A stretch of 64,000 nucleotides of DNA from positions 50,313,501 to 50,377,500 of the forward strand of contig CP114481.1 of NCBI GenBank assembly GCA_027186245.1, given 5' to 3'. Numbering within the stretch: position 1 is the first letter of the stretch; each line of letters begins with the position of its first letter. Made by a program: the position numbers and the translations under genes. Origin of the DNA: Coriaria nepalensis. Taxonomy: Eukaryota; Streptophyta; Magnoliopsida; Cucurbitales; Coriariaceae. Below are positions 1 through 12,710 of the stretch, piece by piece. The notes under the pieces are model-generated. The model was not told the origin of the DNA, did not search any database, and worked only from the letters and a program-made list of their open reading frames with translations.

Positions 1-444
1 AATATCATATTCCAAAGCAATTCGAACGAATTGTATTTTTGCACTACAAACACAAGTTTTGTGCATAACTTGCAATTGATCATTGCAAGGAAAGTGTGCA
101 TTCGTTTAACCATAAAATCATTTCAATCAGTCATTTCAAGTCAATATAATATTTCGAAGAAATTCGAATGAATTCTATTTTTGCACTACAAACACAAGTT
201 TTGTGCATAACTTGCAAATAATCATTGCAAGGAAAGTGTGCATTCGTTTAACCTTAAAATAAGTTCAATGAGTCATTTCAAGTCAATAACTTATTTCAAA
301 GCAAGTCGAACGAATTCTAGTTTTCCACTACGAACACAACTTTTGTGCATAACTTGCAAATTATCATTGCAAGGAAAGTGTGCATTCGTTTAACCTTAAA
401 ATCATTTCAATGAGTCATTTGAAGTCAATAACTTATTTCAAAGC

Positions 445-458
445 AATTCGAACGAATT
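445..458. other. Dyad AATTCG-AA-CGAATT overlapping the EcoRI site (representative)
   Basis: Six-base arms AATTCG and CGAATT are separated by AA, with the EcoRI hexamer GAATTC at 454-459 overlapping the right arm. Two CpG dinucleotides lie in the dyad and are kept in most monomers. The AAGTCG haplotype breaks the left arm. The homologous region is also among the best conserved parts of the right family (GAATTCGTTCGAA-like). Confidence 0.8.
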
Positions 459-486
459 CTATTTTTTCACTACAAACACAAGTTTT

Positions 487-628
487 GTGCATAACTTGCA
501 AATGATCATTGCAAGGAAAGTGTGCATTCGTTTAACCTTAAAATCATTTCAATGAGTCATTTCAAGTCAATAACTTATTTCAAAGCAATTCGAACGAATT
601 CTATTTTTGCACTACAAACACAACTTTT
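487..628 (+). repeat. Representative left monomer (142 bp) with its internal dyads
   Basis: This copy shows the internal architecture well. A 6-bp inverted repeat CAAGTT/AACTTG lies at 479-498 across its boundary. A second dyad, arms CTTGCAA (495-501) and TTGCAAG (509-515), encloses the palindrome TGATCA (503-508) with one extra A. A 9-bp direct repeat TCATTTCAA occurs at 544-552 and 557-565. AATTCG and CGAATT form a third dyad further along, which includes the EcoRI site. These elements are seen in most left monomers; substitutions in individual copies break one or another of them. Confidence 0.9.
495..515. other. Dyad around TGATCA in the left monomer (representative)
   Basis: Arms CTTGCAA and TTGCAAG flank the palindrome TGATCA with a single extra A on the left, a near-perfect dyad of about 20 bp able to form a cruciform. 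It recurs every 142 bp in most of the left array. Variants AATAATC, CAATTGATC and GATCAATGC weaken it in some copies. The right family keeps only part of it (GCAAGTTATG and AATAGATCAATTGC-like). Confidence 0.8.
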
Positions 629-2048
629 GTGCATAACTTGCAAATGATCATTTCAAGAAAAGTGTGCATTCGTTTATCCTTAAAATCATTTCAATGAGTC
701 ATTTGAAGGCAATAACTTATTTCAAAGCAATTCGAACGAATTCTATTTTTTCACTACAAACACAAGTTTTGTGCATAACTTGCAAATAATCATTGCAAGG
801 AAAGTGTGCATTCGTTTAACCTTAAAATCATTTCAATGAGTCATTTCAAGTCAATAACTTATTTCAAAGCAATTCGAACGAATTCTATTTTTGCACTACA
901 AACACAAGTTTTGTGCATAACTTGCAATTGATCATTGCAAGGAAAGTGTGCATTCGTTTAACCATAAAATCATTTCAATCAGTCATTTCAAGTCAATATA
1001 ATATTTCGAAGAAATTCGAATGAATTCTATTTTTGCACTACAAACACAAGTTTTGTGCATAACTTGCAAATAATCATTGCAAGGAAAGTGTGCATTCGTT
1101 TAACCTTAAAATAAGTTCAATGAGTCATTTCAAGTCAATAACTTATTTCAAAGCAAGTCGAAGGAATTCTAGTTTTCCACTTCGTACACAACTTTTGTGC
1201 ATAACTTGCAAATTATCATTGCAAGGAAAGTGTGCATTCGTTTAACCTTAAAATCATTTCAATGAGTCATTTGAAGTCAATAACTTATTTCAAAGCAATT
1301 CGAACGAATTCTATTTTTTCACTACAAACACAAGTTTTGTGCATAACTTGCAAATGATCATTGCAAGGAAAGTGTGCATTCGTTTAACTTTAAAATCATT
1401 TCAATGAGTCATTTCAAGTCAATAACTTATTTCAAAGCAATTCGAACGAATTCTATTTTTTCACTACAAACACAAGTTTTGTGCATAACTTGCAAATGAT
1501 CATTGCAAGGAAAGTGTGCATTCGTTTAACCTTAAAATCATTTCAATGAGTCATTTCAAGTCAATAACTTATTTCAAAGCAATTCGAACGAATTCTATTT
1601 TTGCACTACAAACACAAGTTTTGTGCATAACTTGCAATTGATCATTGCAAGGAAAGTGTGCATTCGTTTAACCATAAAATCATTTCAATCAGTCATTTCA
1701 AGTCAATATAATATTTCGAAGAAATTCGAATGAATTCTATTTTTGCACTACAAACACAAGTTTTGTGCATAACTTGCAAATAATCATTGCAAGGAAAGTG
1801 TGCATTCGTTTAACCTTAAAATAAGTTCAATGTGTCATTTCAAGTCAATAACTTATTTCAAAGCAAGTCGAAGGAATTCTAGTTTTCCACTACGAACACA
1901 ACTTTTGTGCATAACTTGCAAATTATCATTGGAAGGAAAGTGTGCATTCGTTTAACCTTAAAATCATTTCAATGAGTCATTTGAAGTCAATAACTTATTT
2001 CAAAGCAATTCGAACGAATTCTATTTTTTCACTACAAACCCAACTTTT

Positions 2049-5000
2049 GTGCATAACTTGCAAATGCTCAATGCAAGGAAAGTGTGCATTCGTTTAACCT
2101 TAAAATCATTTCAATGAGTCATTTCAAGTCAATAACATATTTCAAAGCAATTCGAACGAATTCAATTTTTGCACTACATACACAACTTTTGTGCATAACT
2201 TGAAAATGATCAATGCAAGGAAAGTGTGCATTCGTTTAACCTTAAAATCATTTAAATGAGTCATTTCAAGTCAATAACTTATTTCAAAACAAGTCGAACG
2301 AATTCTAGTTTTGCACTACAAACACAAGTTTTGTGCATAACATGCAATTGATCATTGCAAGGAAAGTGTGCATTCTTTTAAGCTTAAAATCATTTTAATG
2401 AGTCATTTCAAGTCAATAACTTATTTCAAAGCAATTCGAACGAATTCTATTTTTGCATCTACAAACACAAGTTTTGTGCATAACTTGCTAATGATCATTG
2501 CAAGGAAAGTGTGCATTCGTTTGACCTTAAAATCATTTCAATCAGTCATTACAAGTTAATAACTTCTTTCAAAGAAATTCGAATGAATTCTATTTTTGCA
2601 CTACAAACACAAGTTTTGTGCATAACTTGTAATGATCATTGCAAGGAAAGAGTGGATTCGTTTAACTTTAAAATCATTTCAATGAGTCATTTCAATTCAA
2701 TATCATATTTCAAAGCAATTCGAACGAATTCTGTTTTTGCACTACAAACACAACTTTTGTGCATAACTTGCAAATGATCATTGCAAGGAAAGTGTGCATT
2801 CGTTTAACCTTAAAATCATTTCAATCAGTCATTTTAAGTCACTAACATATTTCAAAGCAATTCGAACGAATTGTATTTTTGCACTACAAACCCAACTTTT
2901 GTGCATAACTTGCAAATGATCATTGCAAGGAAAGTGTGCATTCGTTTAACCATAAAATCATTTCATGAGTCATTTCAAGTCAATAACTTATTTCAAAGCA
3001 ATTCGAACGAAATCTATTTTTGCACTACATACACAACTTTTGTGCATAACTTGCAAAAGATCAATGCAAGGAAAGTGTGCATTCGTTTAACCTTAAAATC
3101 ATTTAAATGAGTCATTTCAAGTCAATAACTTATTTCAAGACAAGTCGAACGAATTCTAGTTTTGCACTACAAAAACAAGTTTTGTGCATAACTTGCAAAT
3201 GATCATTGCAAGGAAAGTGTGCATTCGTTTAACCTTAAAATCATTTGAATGAGTCATTCCAAGTCAATATCATATTTCAAAGCAATTCGAACGAATTCTA
3301 TTTTTGCACTATAAACACAACTTTGTGCATAACTTGCAAAATATCAATGCAAGGAAAGTATGCATTAGTTTAACCTTAAAATCATTCGAATTAGGCATTT
3401 CAAGTCAATAACATATTTCAAAGCAATTCGAACGAATTCTGTTTTTGCACTACAAACACAACTTTTGCGCATAACTTGCAAATAATCATTGCAAGCAAAG
3501 TTGCATTCGTTTAACCTTAAAATCATTTGAATGAGTCATTTCAAGTCAATAACTTATTTCAAAGCAATTCGAACGAAGTCTATTTTTGCACTACAAACAC
3601 AACTTTTGTGCAAAACGTGCAATTGATCATTGCAAGGAAAGTGTGCATTCGTTTAACCTTAAAATCATTTCAATCAGTCATTTTAAGTCACTAACATATT
3701 TCAAAGCAATTCGAACGAATCATATTTTTGCACTACAAACCCAACTTTTGTGCATAACTTGCAAATGCTCAATGCAAGGAAAGTGTGCATTCGTTTAAAA
3801 TTAAAATCATTTCAATGAGTCATTTGAAGTCAATAACTTATTTCAAAGCAAGTCGAACGAATTCTAGTTTTGCACCACAGACACAACTTTTGTGCATAAC
3901 TTGCAAATAATCACTGCAAGGAAAGTGTGCATTCGTTTAACCATAAAATCATTTCAATGAGTCATTTCAAGTCAATAACTTATTTCAAATCAAGTCGAAC
4001 GAACTCTTTTTTTGCACTACGAACACAATTTTTGTGCATAACTTGCAAATGATCAATGCAAGGTAAGTGTGCATTCATTTAACCTTAAAATCATTTCAAT
4101 GAGTCATTTCAAGTGAATAACTTATTTCAAACCAAGTCGAACGAATTCTAGTTTTGCACTACAGACACAACTTTTGTGAATAACTTGCAAATGATCATTG
4201 CAAGGAAAGTGTGCATTCGTTTAACCATAAAATCATTTCAATGAGTCATTTCAAGTCAATAACTTATTTGAAAGCAATTCGAACGAATTCTATTTTTGCA
4301 CTACAAACACAAGTTTTGTGCATAACTTGCAAATGATCATTGCAAGGAAAGTGTGCATTCATTTAACCTTAAAATCATTTCAATGAGTCGTTTCAAGTCA
4401 GTAACTTATTTCAAAGCAAGTCGAACAAATTCTATTTTGGCACTACAAACACCACTTTTGTGCATAACTTGCAAATATTTATTGCAAGGAAAGTGTGCAT
4501 TCGTTTAACCATAAAATCATTTCAATGAGTCATTTCAAGTCAATAACTTATTTCAAAGCAATTCGAACGAAGTCTATTTTTGCACTACAAACACAACTTT
4601 TGTGCATAACTTGGAATTGATCATTTCAAGGAAAGTGTGCATTCGTTTAACCTGAAAATCATTTGAATAAGTCATTTCAAGTCAATATCATATTTCAAAG
4701 CAATTCGAACGAATTCTATTTTTGCACTACAAACACAACTTTTGTGCATAACTTGCAAATGATCATTGCAAGGAAAGTGTGCATTCGTTTAACCTTAAAA
4801 TCATTTGAATGAGTCATTCCAAGTCAATAACTTATTTCAAAGCAATTCGAACGAAGTCTATTTTTGCACTACAAACACAACTTTTGTGCATAACTTGCAA
4901 TTGATCATTGCAAGGAAAGTGTGCGTTCGTTTAACCTTAAAATCATTTCAATCAGTCATTTTAAGTCACTAATATATTTCGAAGCAATTCGAACGAATTC

Positions 5001-6269
5001 TATTTTTCCACTACAAACACAACTTTTGTGCATAACTTGCAAATGCTCAATGCAAGGAAAGGGTGCATTCGTTTAAAATTAAAATCATTTTAATGAGTCA
5101 TTACAAGTCAATAACTTATTTCAAAGCAATTCGAACGAATTCTAGTTTTGCACTACAAACACAACTTTTGTGCATAACTTGCAAATGATCATTGCAAGGA
5201 AAGTGTGCATTCGTTTAACCTTAAAATCATTTCAATTAGTCATTTCAAGTCATTATCATATTTCAAAGAAATTCGAACGAATTACTATTTTTGCACTACA
5301 AACACAACTTTTGTTCATAACTTGCAAATGATCAATGCAAAGAAAGTGTGCATTCGTTTAAAATTAAAATCATTTCAATGAGTCATTTCAAGTCAATAAC
5401 TTATTTCAAAGAAAGTCGAACGAATTCTAGTTTTGCACTACAAACACAACTTTTGTGCATAACTTGGAAATGATCATTGCAAGGAAAGTGTGCATTCGTT
5501 TAACCTTAAAATCATTTCAATTAGTCATTTCAAGTCATTATCATATTTCAAAGAAATTCGAACGAATTACTATTTTTGCACTACAAACACAACTTTTGTA
5601 CATAACTTGCAAATGATCAATGCAAGGAAAGTGTGCATTCGTTTAACCTTAAAATCTTTTTATGTCAATATCTTATTTCCAAGCAATTCGAACGAATTCT
5701 ATTTTTGCACTACACACACATGTTTCGTGCATAACTTGCTAATGATCATTGCAAGGAAAGTGTGCATTCCTTTAACATTAAAATCATTCCAATGAGTCAT
5801 TTCAAGTCAATATGATATTTCAAAGCAATTCGAACGAATTCTATTTTTGCACTACAAACATAAATTTTGTGCATAACTTGCAAATGATCGATGCAAGGTA
5901 AGTGTGCATTCGTTTAACCTTAAAATCATTTCAATGAGTCATTTGAAGTCAATAACTTATTTCAAAACAAGTCGAACGAATTCTAGTTTTGCACTACAGA
6001 CACAACTTTTGTGCATAACTTGCAAAAGATCAATGCAAGGAAAGTGTGCATTCGTTTAACCTTAAAATCATTTAAATGAGTCATTTCAAGTCAATAACAT
6101 ATTTCAAAGCAATTCGAACGAATTCGATTTTTGCACTTCAAACACAAGTTTTGTGCATAACTTGCAAATGATCATTGCAAGGAAAGTGTGCGTTCGTTTA
6201 ACCATAAAATCATTTCAATGAGTCATTTCAAGTCAATATCATATTTCAAAGCAATTCGAACGAATTCTG
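2049..6269 (+). repeat. Heterogeneous monomeric satellite, weak higher-order structure
   Basis: About 30 monomers of the left family with many private substitutions and mixed haplotypes. I see no block here that repeats in tandem over more than two monomers. A segment at about 3,068-3,440 recurs at 8,025-8,397 (offset 4,957), marked by TTTCAAGACAAGTCG and ATTCGAATTAGGC. Single-base indels are frequent, for example CTTTGTGCAT with one T lost near 3,322. Nothing gene-like lies here. Confidence 0.85.
5181..5770 (+). repeat. Local dimer duplication, 285 bp offset
   Basis: The rare combination TCATTATCATATTTC then AAAGAAATTCG then GAATTACTATTT occurs twice, with CATTATCATA at 5,251 and again at 5,536. 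The 285-bp offset is two monomers plus the single inserted A in GAATTACT, and both copies share that insertion. This is a young two-monomer duplication inside otherwise disordered satellite. Just downstream, near 5,650, a monomer has lost 13 bp in the TCATTTCAA direct repeat. Confidence 0.8.
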
Positions 6270-9200
6270 TTTTTGCACTACAAACCCAACTTTTGTGCAT
6301 AACTTGCGAATGCTCAATGCAAGGAAAGTGTGCATTCGTTTAAAATTAAAATCATTTCAATGAGTTATTTCAAGTCAATAACTTATCTTAAAGCAAGTCG
6401 AACGAATTCTAGTTTTGCACTACAGACACAACTTTTGTGCATAACTTGCAAATAATCATTGCAAGGAATGTGCGCATTCGTTTAACCATAAAATCATTTC
6501 AATGAGTCATTTCAAGTCAATAACTTATTTCAAAGCAAGTCGAACGAATTCTATTTTTGCACTATAAACACAACTTTGTGCATAACTTGCAAAATATCAA
6601 TGCAAGGAAAGTATGCATTAGTTTAACCTTAAAATCATTTCAATGAGTCATTTCAAGTCAATATCATATTTCAAAGCAATTCGAACGAATTCTGTTTTTG
6701 CACTACAAACACAACTTTTGTGCATAACTTGCAAATAATCATTGCAAGGAAAGTGTGCATTCGTTTAACCTTAAAATTATTTCAGTGAGTCATTTCAAGT
6801 CAATAACTTATTTCAAAGCAATTCGAACGAAGTCTATTTTTGCACTACAAACACAACTTTTGTGCATAACTTGCAAATGATCATTGCAAGGAAAGTGTGC
6901 ATTCGTTTAACCTTAAAATCATTTCAATCAGTCATTTTAAGTCACTAACATATTTCAAAGCAATTCGAACGAATTGTATTTTTGCACTACAGACACAATT
7001 TTTTGTGCATAACATGCAAATGATCATTGCAAGGAAAGTGTGCATTCGTTTAACCATAAAATCATTTCAATGAGTCATTTCAAGTCAATAACTTATTTCA
7101 AAACAAGTCGAACGAATTCTAGTTTTGCACTACAAACACAATTTTTTATGCATAACATGCAAATGATCATTGCACGGAAAGTGTGCATTCTTTTAAGCTT
7201 AAAATTATTTTAATGAGTCATTTCAAGTCAATAACTTATTTCAAAGCAATTCGAACGAATTCTATTTTTGCATCTACAAACACAAGTTTTGTGCATTACT
7301 TGCTAATGATCATTGCAAGGAAAGTGTGCAATCGTTTGACCTGAAAATCATTTCAATCAGTCATTTCAAGTTGATAACTTCTTTCAAAGAAATTCGAATG
7401 AATTCTATTTTTGCACTACAAATACAAGTTTTGTGCATAACTTGTAATGATCATTGCAAGGAAAGAGTGGATTCGTTTAACCTTAAAATCATTTCAATGA
7501 GTCATTTCAAGTCAATATCATATTTAAAAGCAATTCGAACGAATTCTGTTTTTGCACTACAAACACAACTTTTGTGCATAACTTGCAAAAAATCATTGCA
7601 AGGAAAGTATGCATTCGTTTAACAATAAAATCATTTCATGAGTCATTTCAAGTCAATAACTTATTTCAAAGCAATTCGAATGAAGTCTATTTTGGCACTA
7701 CAAACACAAATTTTGTGCATAACTTGCAATTGATCATTGCAAGGAAAGTGTGCATTCGTTTAACCTTAAAATCATTTCAATGAGTCATTTCAAGTCAATA
7801 TCATATTTCAAAGCAATTCGAACGAATTCTGTTTTTGCACTACAAACACAACTTTTGTGCATAACTTGCAAATGATCATTGCAAGGAAAGTGCGCATTCG
7901 TTTAACCTTAAAATCATTTCAATCAGTCATTTTAAGTCACTAACATATTTCAAAGCAATTCGAACGAATTGTATTTTTGCACTACAAACCCAACTTTTGT
8001 GCATAACTTGCAAATGCTCAATGCAAGGAAAGTGTGCATTCGTTTAACCTTAAAATCATTTAAATGAGTCATTTCAAGTCAATAACTTATTTCAAGACAA
8101 GTCGAACGAATTCTAGTTTTGCACTACAAAAACAAGTTTTGTGCATAACTTGCAAATGATCATTGCAAGGAAAGTGTGCATTCGTTTAACCTTAAAATCA
8201 TTTGAATGAGTCATTCCAAGTCAATATCATATTTCGAACCAATTCGAACGAATTCTATTTTTGCACTATAAACACAACTTTGTGCATAACTTGCAAAATA
8301 TCAATGCAAGGAAAGTATGCATTAGTTTAACCTTAAAATCATTCGAATTAGGCATTTCAAGTCAATAACATATTTCAAAGCAATTCGAACGAATTCGATT
8401 TTTGCACTTCAAACACAAGTTTTGTGCATAACTTGCAAATGATCATTGCAAGGAAAGTGTGCGTTCGTTTAACCATAAAATCATTTCAATGAGTCATTTC
8501 AAGTCAATATCATATTTCAAAGCAATTCGAACGAATTCTGTTTTTGCACTACAAACACAAATTTTGTGCATAACTTGCAAATGATCATTGCAAGGAAAGT
8601 GTGCATTCGTTTAACCTTAAAATCATTTCAATCAGTCATTTTAAGTCACTAACATATTTCAAAGCAATTCGAACGAATTGTATTTTTGCACTACAAACCC
8701 AACTTTTGTGCATAACTTGCGAATGCTCAATGCAAGGAAAGTGTGCATTCGTTTAAAATTAAAATCATTTCAATGAGTTATTTCAAGTCAATAACTTATC
8801 TTAAAGCAAGTCGAACGAATTCTAGTTTTGCACTACAGACACAACTTTTGTGCATAACTTGCAAATAATCATTGCAAGGAATGTGTGCATTCGTTTAACC
8901 ATAAAATCATTTCAATGAGTCATTTCAAGTCAATAACTTATTTCAAAGCAAGTCGAACTAATTCTATTTTTGCACTATAAACACAACTTTGTGCATAACT
9001 TGCAAAATATCAATGCAAGGAAAGTATGCATTAGTTTAACCTTAAAATCATTTCAATGAGTCATTTCAAGTCAATATCATATTTCAAAGCAATTCGAACG
9101 AATTCTGTTTTTGCACTACAAACACAACTTTTGTGCATAACTTGCAAATAATCATTGCAAGGAAAGTGTGCATTCGTTTAACCTTAAAATTATTTCAGTG

Positions 9201-10459
9201 AGTCATTTCAAGTCAATAACTTATTTCAAAGCAATTCGAACGAAGTCTATTTTTGCACTACAAACACAACTTTTGTGCATAACTTGCAAATGATCATTGC
9301 AAGGAAAGTGTGCATTCGTTTAACCTTAAAATCATTTCAATCAGTCATTTTAAGTCACTAACATATTTCAAAGCAATTCGAACGAATTGTATTTTTGCAC
9401 TACAGACACAATTTTTTGTGCATAACATGCAAATGATCATTGCAAGGAAAGTGTGCATTCGTTTAACCATAAAATCATTTCAATGAGTCATTTCAAGTCA
9501 ATAACTTATTTCAAAACAAGTCGAACGAATTCTAGTTTTGCACTACAAACACAATTTTTTATGCATAACATGCAAATGATCATTGCACGGAAAGTGTGCA
9601 TTCTTTTAAGCTTAAAATTATTTTAATGAGTCATTTCAAGTCAATAACTTATTTCAAAGCAATTCGAACGAATTCTATTTTTGCATCTACAAACACAAGT
9701 TTTGTGCATTACTTGCTAATGATCATTGCAAGGAAAGTGTGCAATCGTTTGACCTGAAAATCATTTCAATCAGTCATTTCAAGTTGATAACTTCTTTCAA
9801 AGAAATTCGAATGAATTCTATTTTTGCACTACAAATACAAGTTTTGTGCATAACTTGTAATGATCATTGCAAGGAAAGAGTGGATTCGTTTAACCTTAAA
9901 ATCATTTCAATGAGTCATTTCAAGTCAATATCATATTTAAAAGCAATTCGAACGAATTCTGTTTTTGCACTACAAACACAACTTTTGTGCATAACTTGCA
10001 AAAAATCATTGCAAGGAAAGTATGCATTCGTTTAACAATAAAATCATTTCATGAGTCATTTCAAGTCAATAACTTATTTCAAAGCAATTCGAATGAAGTC
10101 TATTTTGGCACTACAAACACAAATTTTGTGCATAACTTGCAATTGATCATTGCAAGGAAAGTGTGCATTCGTTTAACCTTAAAATCATTTCAATGAGTCA
10201 TTTCAAGTCAATATCATATTTCAAAGCAATTCGAACGAATTCTGTTTTTGCACTACAAACACAACTTTTGTGCATAACTTGCAAATGATCATTGCAAGGA
10301 AAGTGCGCATTCGTTTAACCTTAAAATCATTTCAATCAGTCATTTTAAGTCACTAACATATTTCAAAGCAATTCGAACGAATTGTATTTTTGCACTACAA
10401 ACCCAACTTTTGTGCATAACTTGCAAATGCTCAATGCAAGGAAAGTGCGCATTCGTTTA
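6270..10459 (+). repeat. 17-mer higher-order duplication, 2,413 bp period
   Basis: Bases 6,270-8,046 and 8,683-10,459 match at a constant offset of 2,413 bp, one less than 17 x 142. I saw only a few differences, for example GGAATGTGCGC against GGAATGTGTGC (6,471 and 8,879) and CGAACGAATTC against CGAACTAATTC. The 636 bp between the matching parts is composite. Its first part resembles 3,068-3,440, and the next resembles 6,091-6,260 at offset 2,271 (16 monomers). The second copy therefore sits one monomer further out of phase than its upstream flank, as expected for unequal exchange. Confidence 0.88.
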
Positions 10460-11161
10460 AAATTAAAATCATCTCAATGAGTCATTTCAAGTCAATAACT
10501 TATCTCAAAGCAAGTCGAACGAATTCTAGTTTTGCACTACAGACACAACTTTTGTGCATAACTTGCAAATGATCATTGCAAGGAAAGTGTGCATTCGTTT
10601 AACCATAAAATCATTTCAATGAGTCATTTCAAGTCAATAACTTATTTCAAAGCAAGTCGAACGAATTCTATTTTTGCACTACGAACAAAACTTTTGTGCA
10701 TAACTTGCAAATGATCAATGCAAGGAAAGTGTGCATTCGTTTAACCTTAAAATCATTTAAATGAGTCATTTCAAGTCAATAACTTATTTCAAAACAAGTC
10801 GAACGAATTCTAGTTTTGCACTACAGACACAACTTTTGTGCATAACTTGCAAATAATCATTGCAAGGAAAGTGTGCATTCGTTTAACCATAAAATCATTT
10901 CAATGAGTCATTTCAAGTCAATAACTTATTTCAAAGCAAGTCGAACGAATTCTATTTTTGCACTACGAACACAACTTTTGTGAATAACTTGCAAATGATC
11001 ATTGCAAGGAAAGTGTGCATTCGTTTAACATTAAAATCATTTGAATGAGTCATTTCAAGTCAATAACTTATTTCAAAGCAACTCGAACGAATTCTATTTT
11101 TGTACTACAAACAGAAGTTTTTTGCATAACTTGCAAATGATCATTGCAGGGAAAGTGTGCA
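10460..11161 (+). repeat. Monomeric left-family satellite between HOR blocks
   Basis: About five monomers of the standard 142-bp type, mostly the AAGTCG/CTAGTTTT haplotype, separating the 17-mer from the 11-mer block. One monomer carries the unusual words GTACTACAAACAGAAG and TTTTTTGCATAAC near 11,102-11,122. I see no longer repeat or other feature. Confidence 0.8.
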
Positions 11162-12710
11162 TTCGTTTAACCTTAAAATCATTTCAACGAGTCATTTCAA
11201 GTCAATAACTTATTTCAAAGCAATTCGAACGAATTCTATTTTTGCACTACATACACAACTTTTGTGCATAACTTGCAAATGATCAATGCATTGAAAGTGT
11301 GCATTCGTTTAACCTTAAAATCATTTAAATGAGTCATTTCAAGTCAATAACTTATTTCAAAACAAGTCGAACGAATTCTAGTTTTGCACTACAAACACAA
11401 GTTTTGTGCATAACATGCAAATGATCGTTGCAAGGAAAGTGTGCATTCGTTTAACCATAAAATCATTTCAATGACTCATTTCAAGTCAATAACTTATTTC
11501 AAAGCAAGTCAAACGAATTCTAGTTTTCCACTACAAACACAACTTTTGTGCATAACTTGCAAATGGTCATTGCAAGGAAAGTGTGCATTCGTTTAACCTT
11601 AAAATCATTTCAATGAGTCATTTGAAGTCAATAACTTATTTCAAAGCAATTCGAACGAATTCTATTTTTTCACTACAAACACAAGTTTTGTGCATAACTT
11701 GCAAATGACTATTGCAAGGAAAGTGTGCATTCGTTTAACCTTAAAATCATTTCAATGAGTCATTTCAAGTCGATATCATATTTCAAAGCAATTCGAACGA
11801 ATTCTGTTTTTGCACTACAAACACAACTTTTGAGCATAACTTGCAAATAATCATTGCAAGGAAAGTGTGCATTCGTTTAACCATAAAATCATTTCAATGA
11901 GTCATTTCAAGTCAATAACTTATTCCAAAGCAAGTCGAACGAATTCTAGTTTTCCACTACAAACACAACTTTTGTGCATAACTTGCAAATGATCATTGCA
12001 GGGAAAGTGTGCATTCGTTTAACCTTAAAATCATTTCAATGAGTCATTTCAAGTGAATAACTTATTTCAAAGCAAGTCGAACGAATTCTAGTTTTCCACT
12101 ACAAACACAACTTTTGTGCATAACTTGCAAATGATCATTGCAAGGAAAGTGTGCATTCGTTTAACCTTAAAATCATTTCAAATCAATATCATATTTTATT
12201 GCAATTCGAACGAACTCTATTTTTGCATTACAAACACAACTTTTGTGCATAACTTCCAAATGATCAATGCAAGGTAAGTGTGCATTCGTTTATCCTTAAA
12301 ATCATTTCAATGAGTCATTTCAAGTCAATAACTTATTTCAAAGCAAGTAGAACGAATTCTAGTTTTGCACTACAGACACAAGTTTTGTGCATAACTTGCA
12401 AATGATAATTGCATGGAAAGTGTGCATTCGTTTAAGCTTAAAATCATTTCAATGAGTCATTTCAAGTCGATATCATATTTCAAAGCAATTCGAACGAATT
12501 CTGTTTTTGCACTACAAACACAACTTTTGTGCATAACTTGCAAATAATCATTGGAAGGAAAGTGTGCATTCGTTTAACCTTAAAATCATTTCAATGAGTC
12601 ATTTTAAGTCAATAACTTATTTCAAAGCAAGTCGAACGAATTCTAGTTTTGCACTACAGACACAACTTTTGTGCATATCTTGCAAACGATTATTGCAAGG
12701 AAAGTGTGCC
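11162..12710 (+). repeat. 11-mer higher-order repeat, copy 1 (1,549 bp)
   Basis: Unit starts are set by TTCGTTTAACCTTAAAATC followed by ATTTCAACGAG at 11,162, 12,711 and 14,260. Eleven monomers of 142 bp would give 1,562 bp. This copy is 13 bp shorter because the monomer near 12,174-12,190 reads ATCATTTCAAATCAATATC, having lost one TCATTTCAATGAG period. Distinctive variants inside include AACTTCCAAATGATC and ATTTTATTGCAATTCG. Confidence 0.88.

Larger units (their letters stand above)
1..2048 (+). repeat. 5-mer/6-mer higher-order repeat, about three copies
   Basis: A marker monomer reading CTTGCAATTGATC, followed by AATATAATATTTCGAAG, begins at 61, 913 and 1,623. The spacings are 852 bp (six monomers) and 710 bp (five monomers). 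The following AAATAAGTTCAATG monomer keeps step in all three copies. The first copy therefore has one monomer more than the second, most simply by a single-monomer gain or loss during unequal exchange. The order fades after about 2,048, where a monomer with AAATGCTCAATGC appears. Bases 1-60 are a partial monomer cut by the window edge. Confidence 0.85.
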
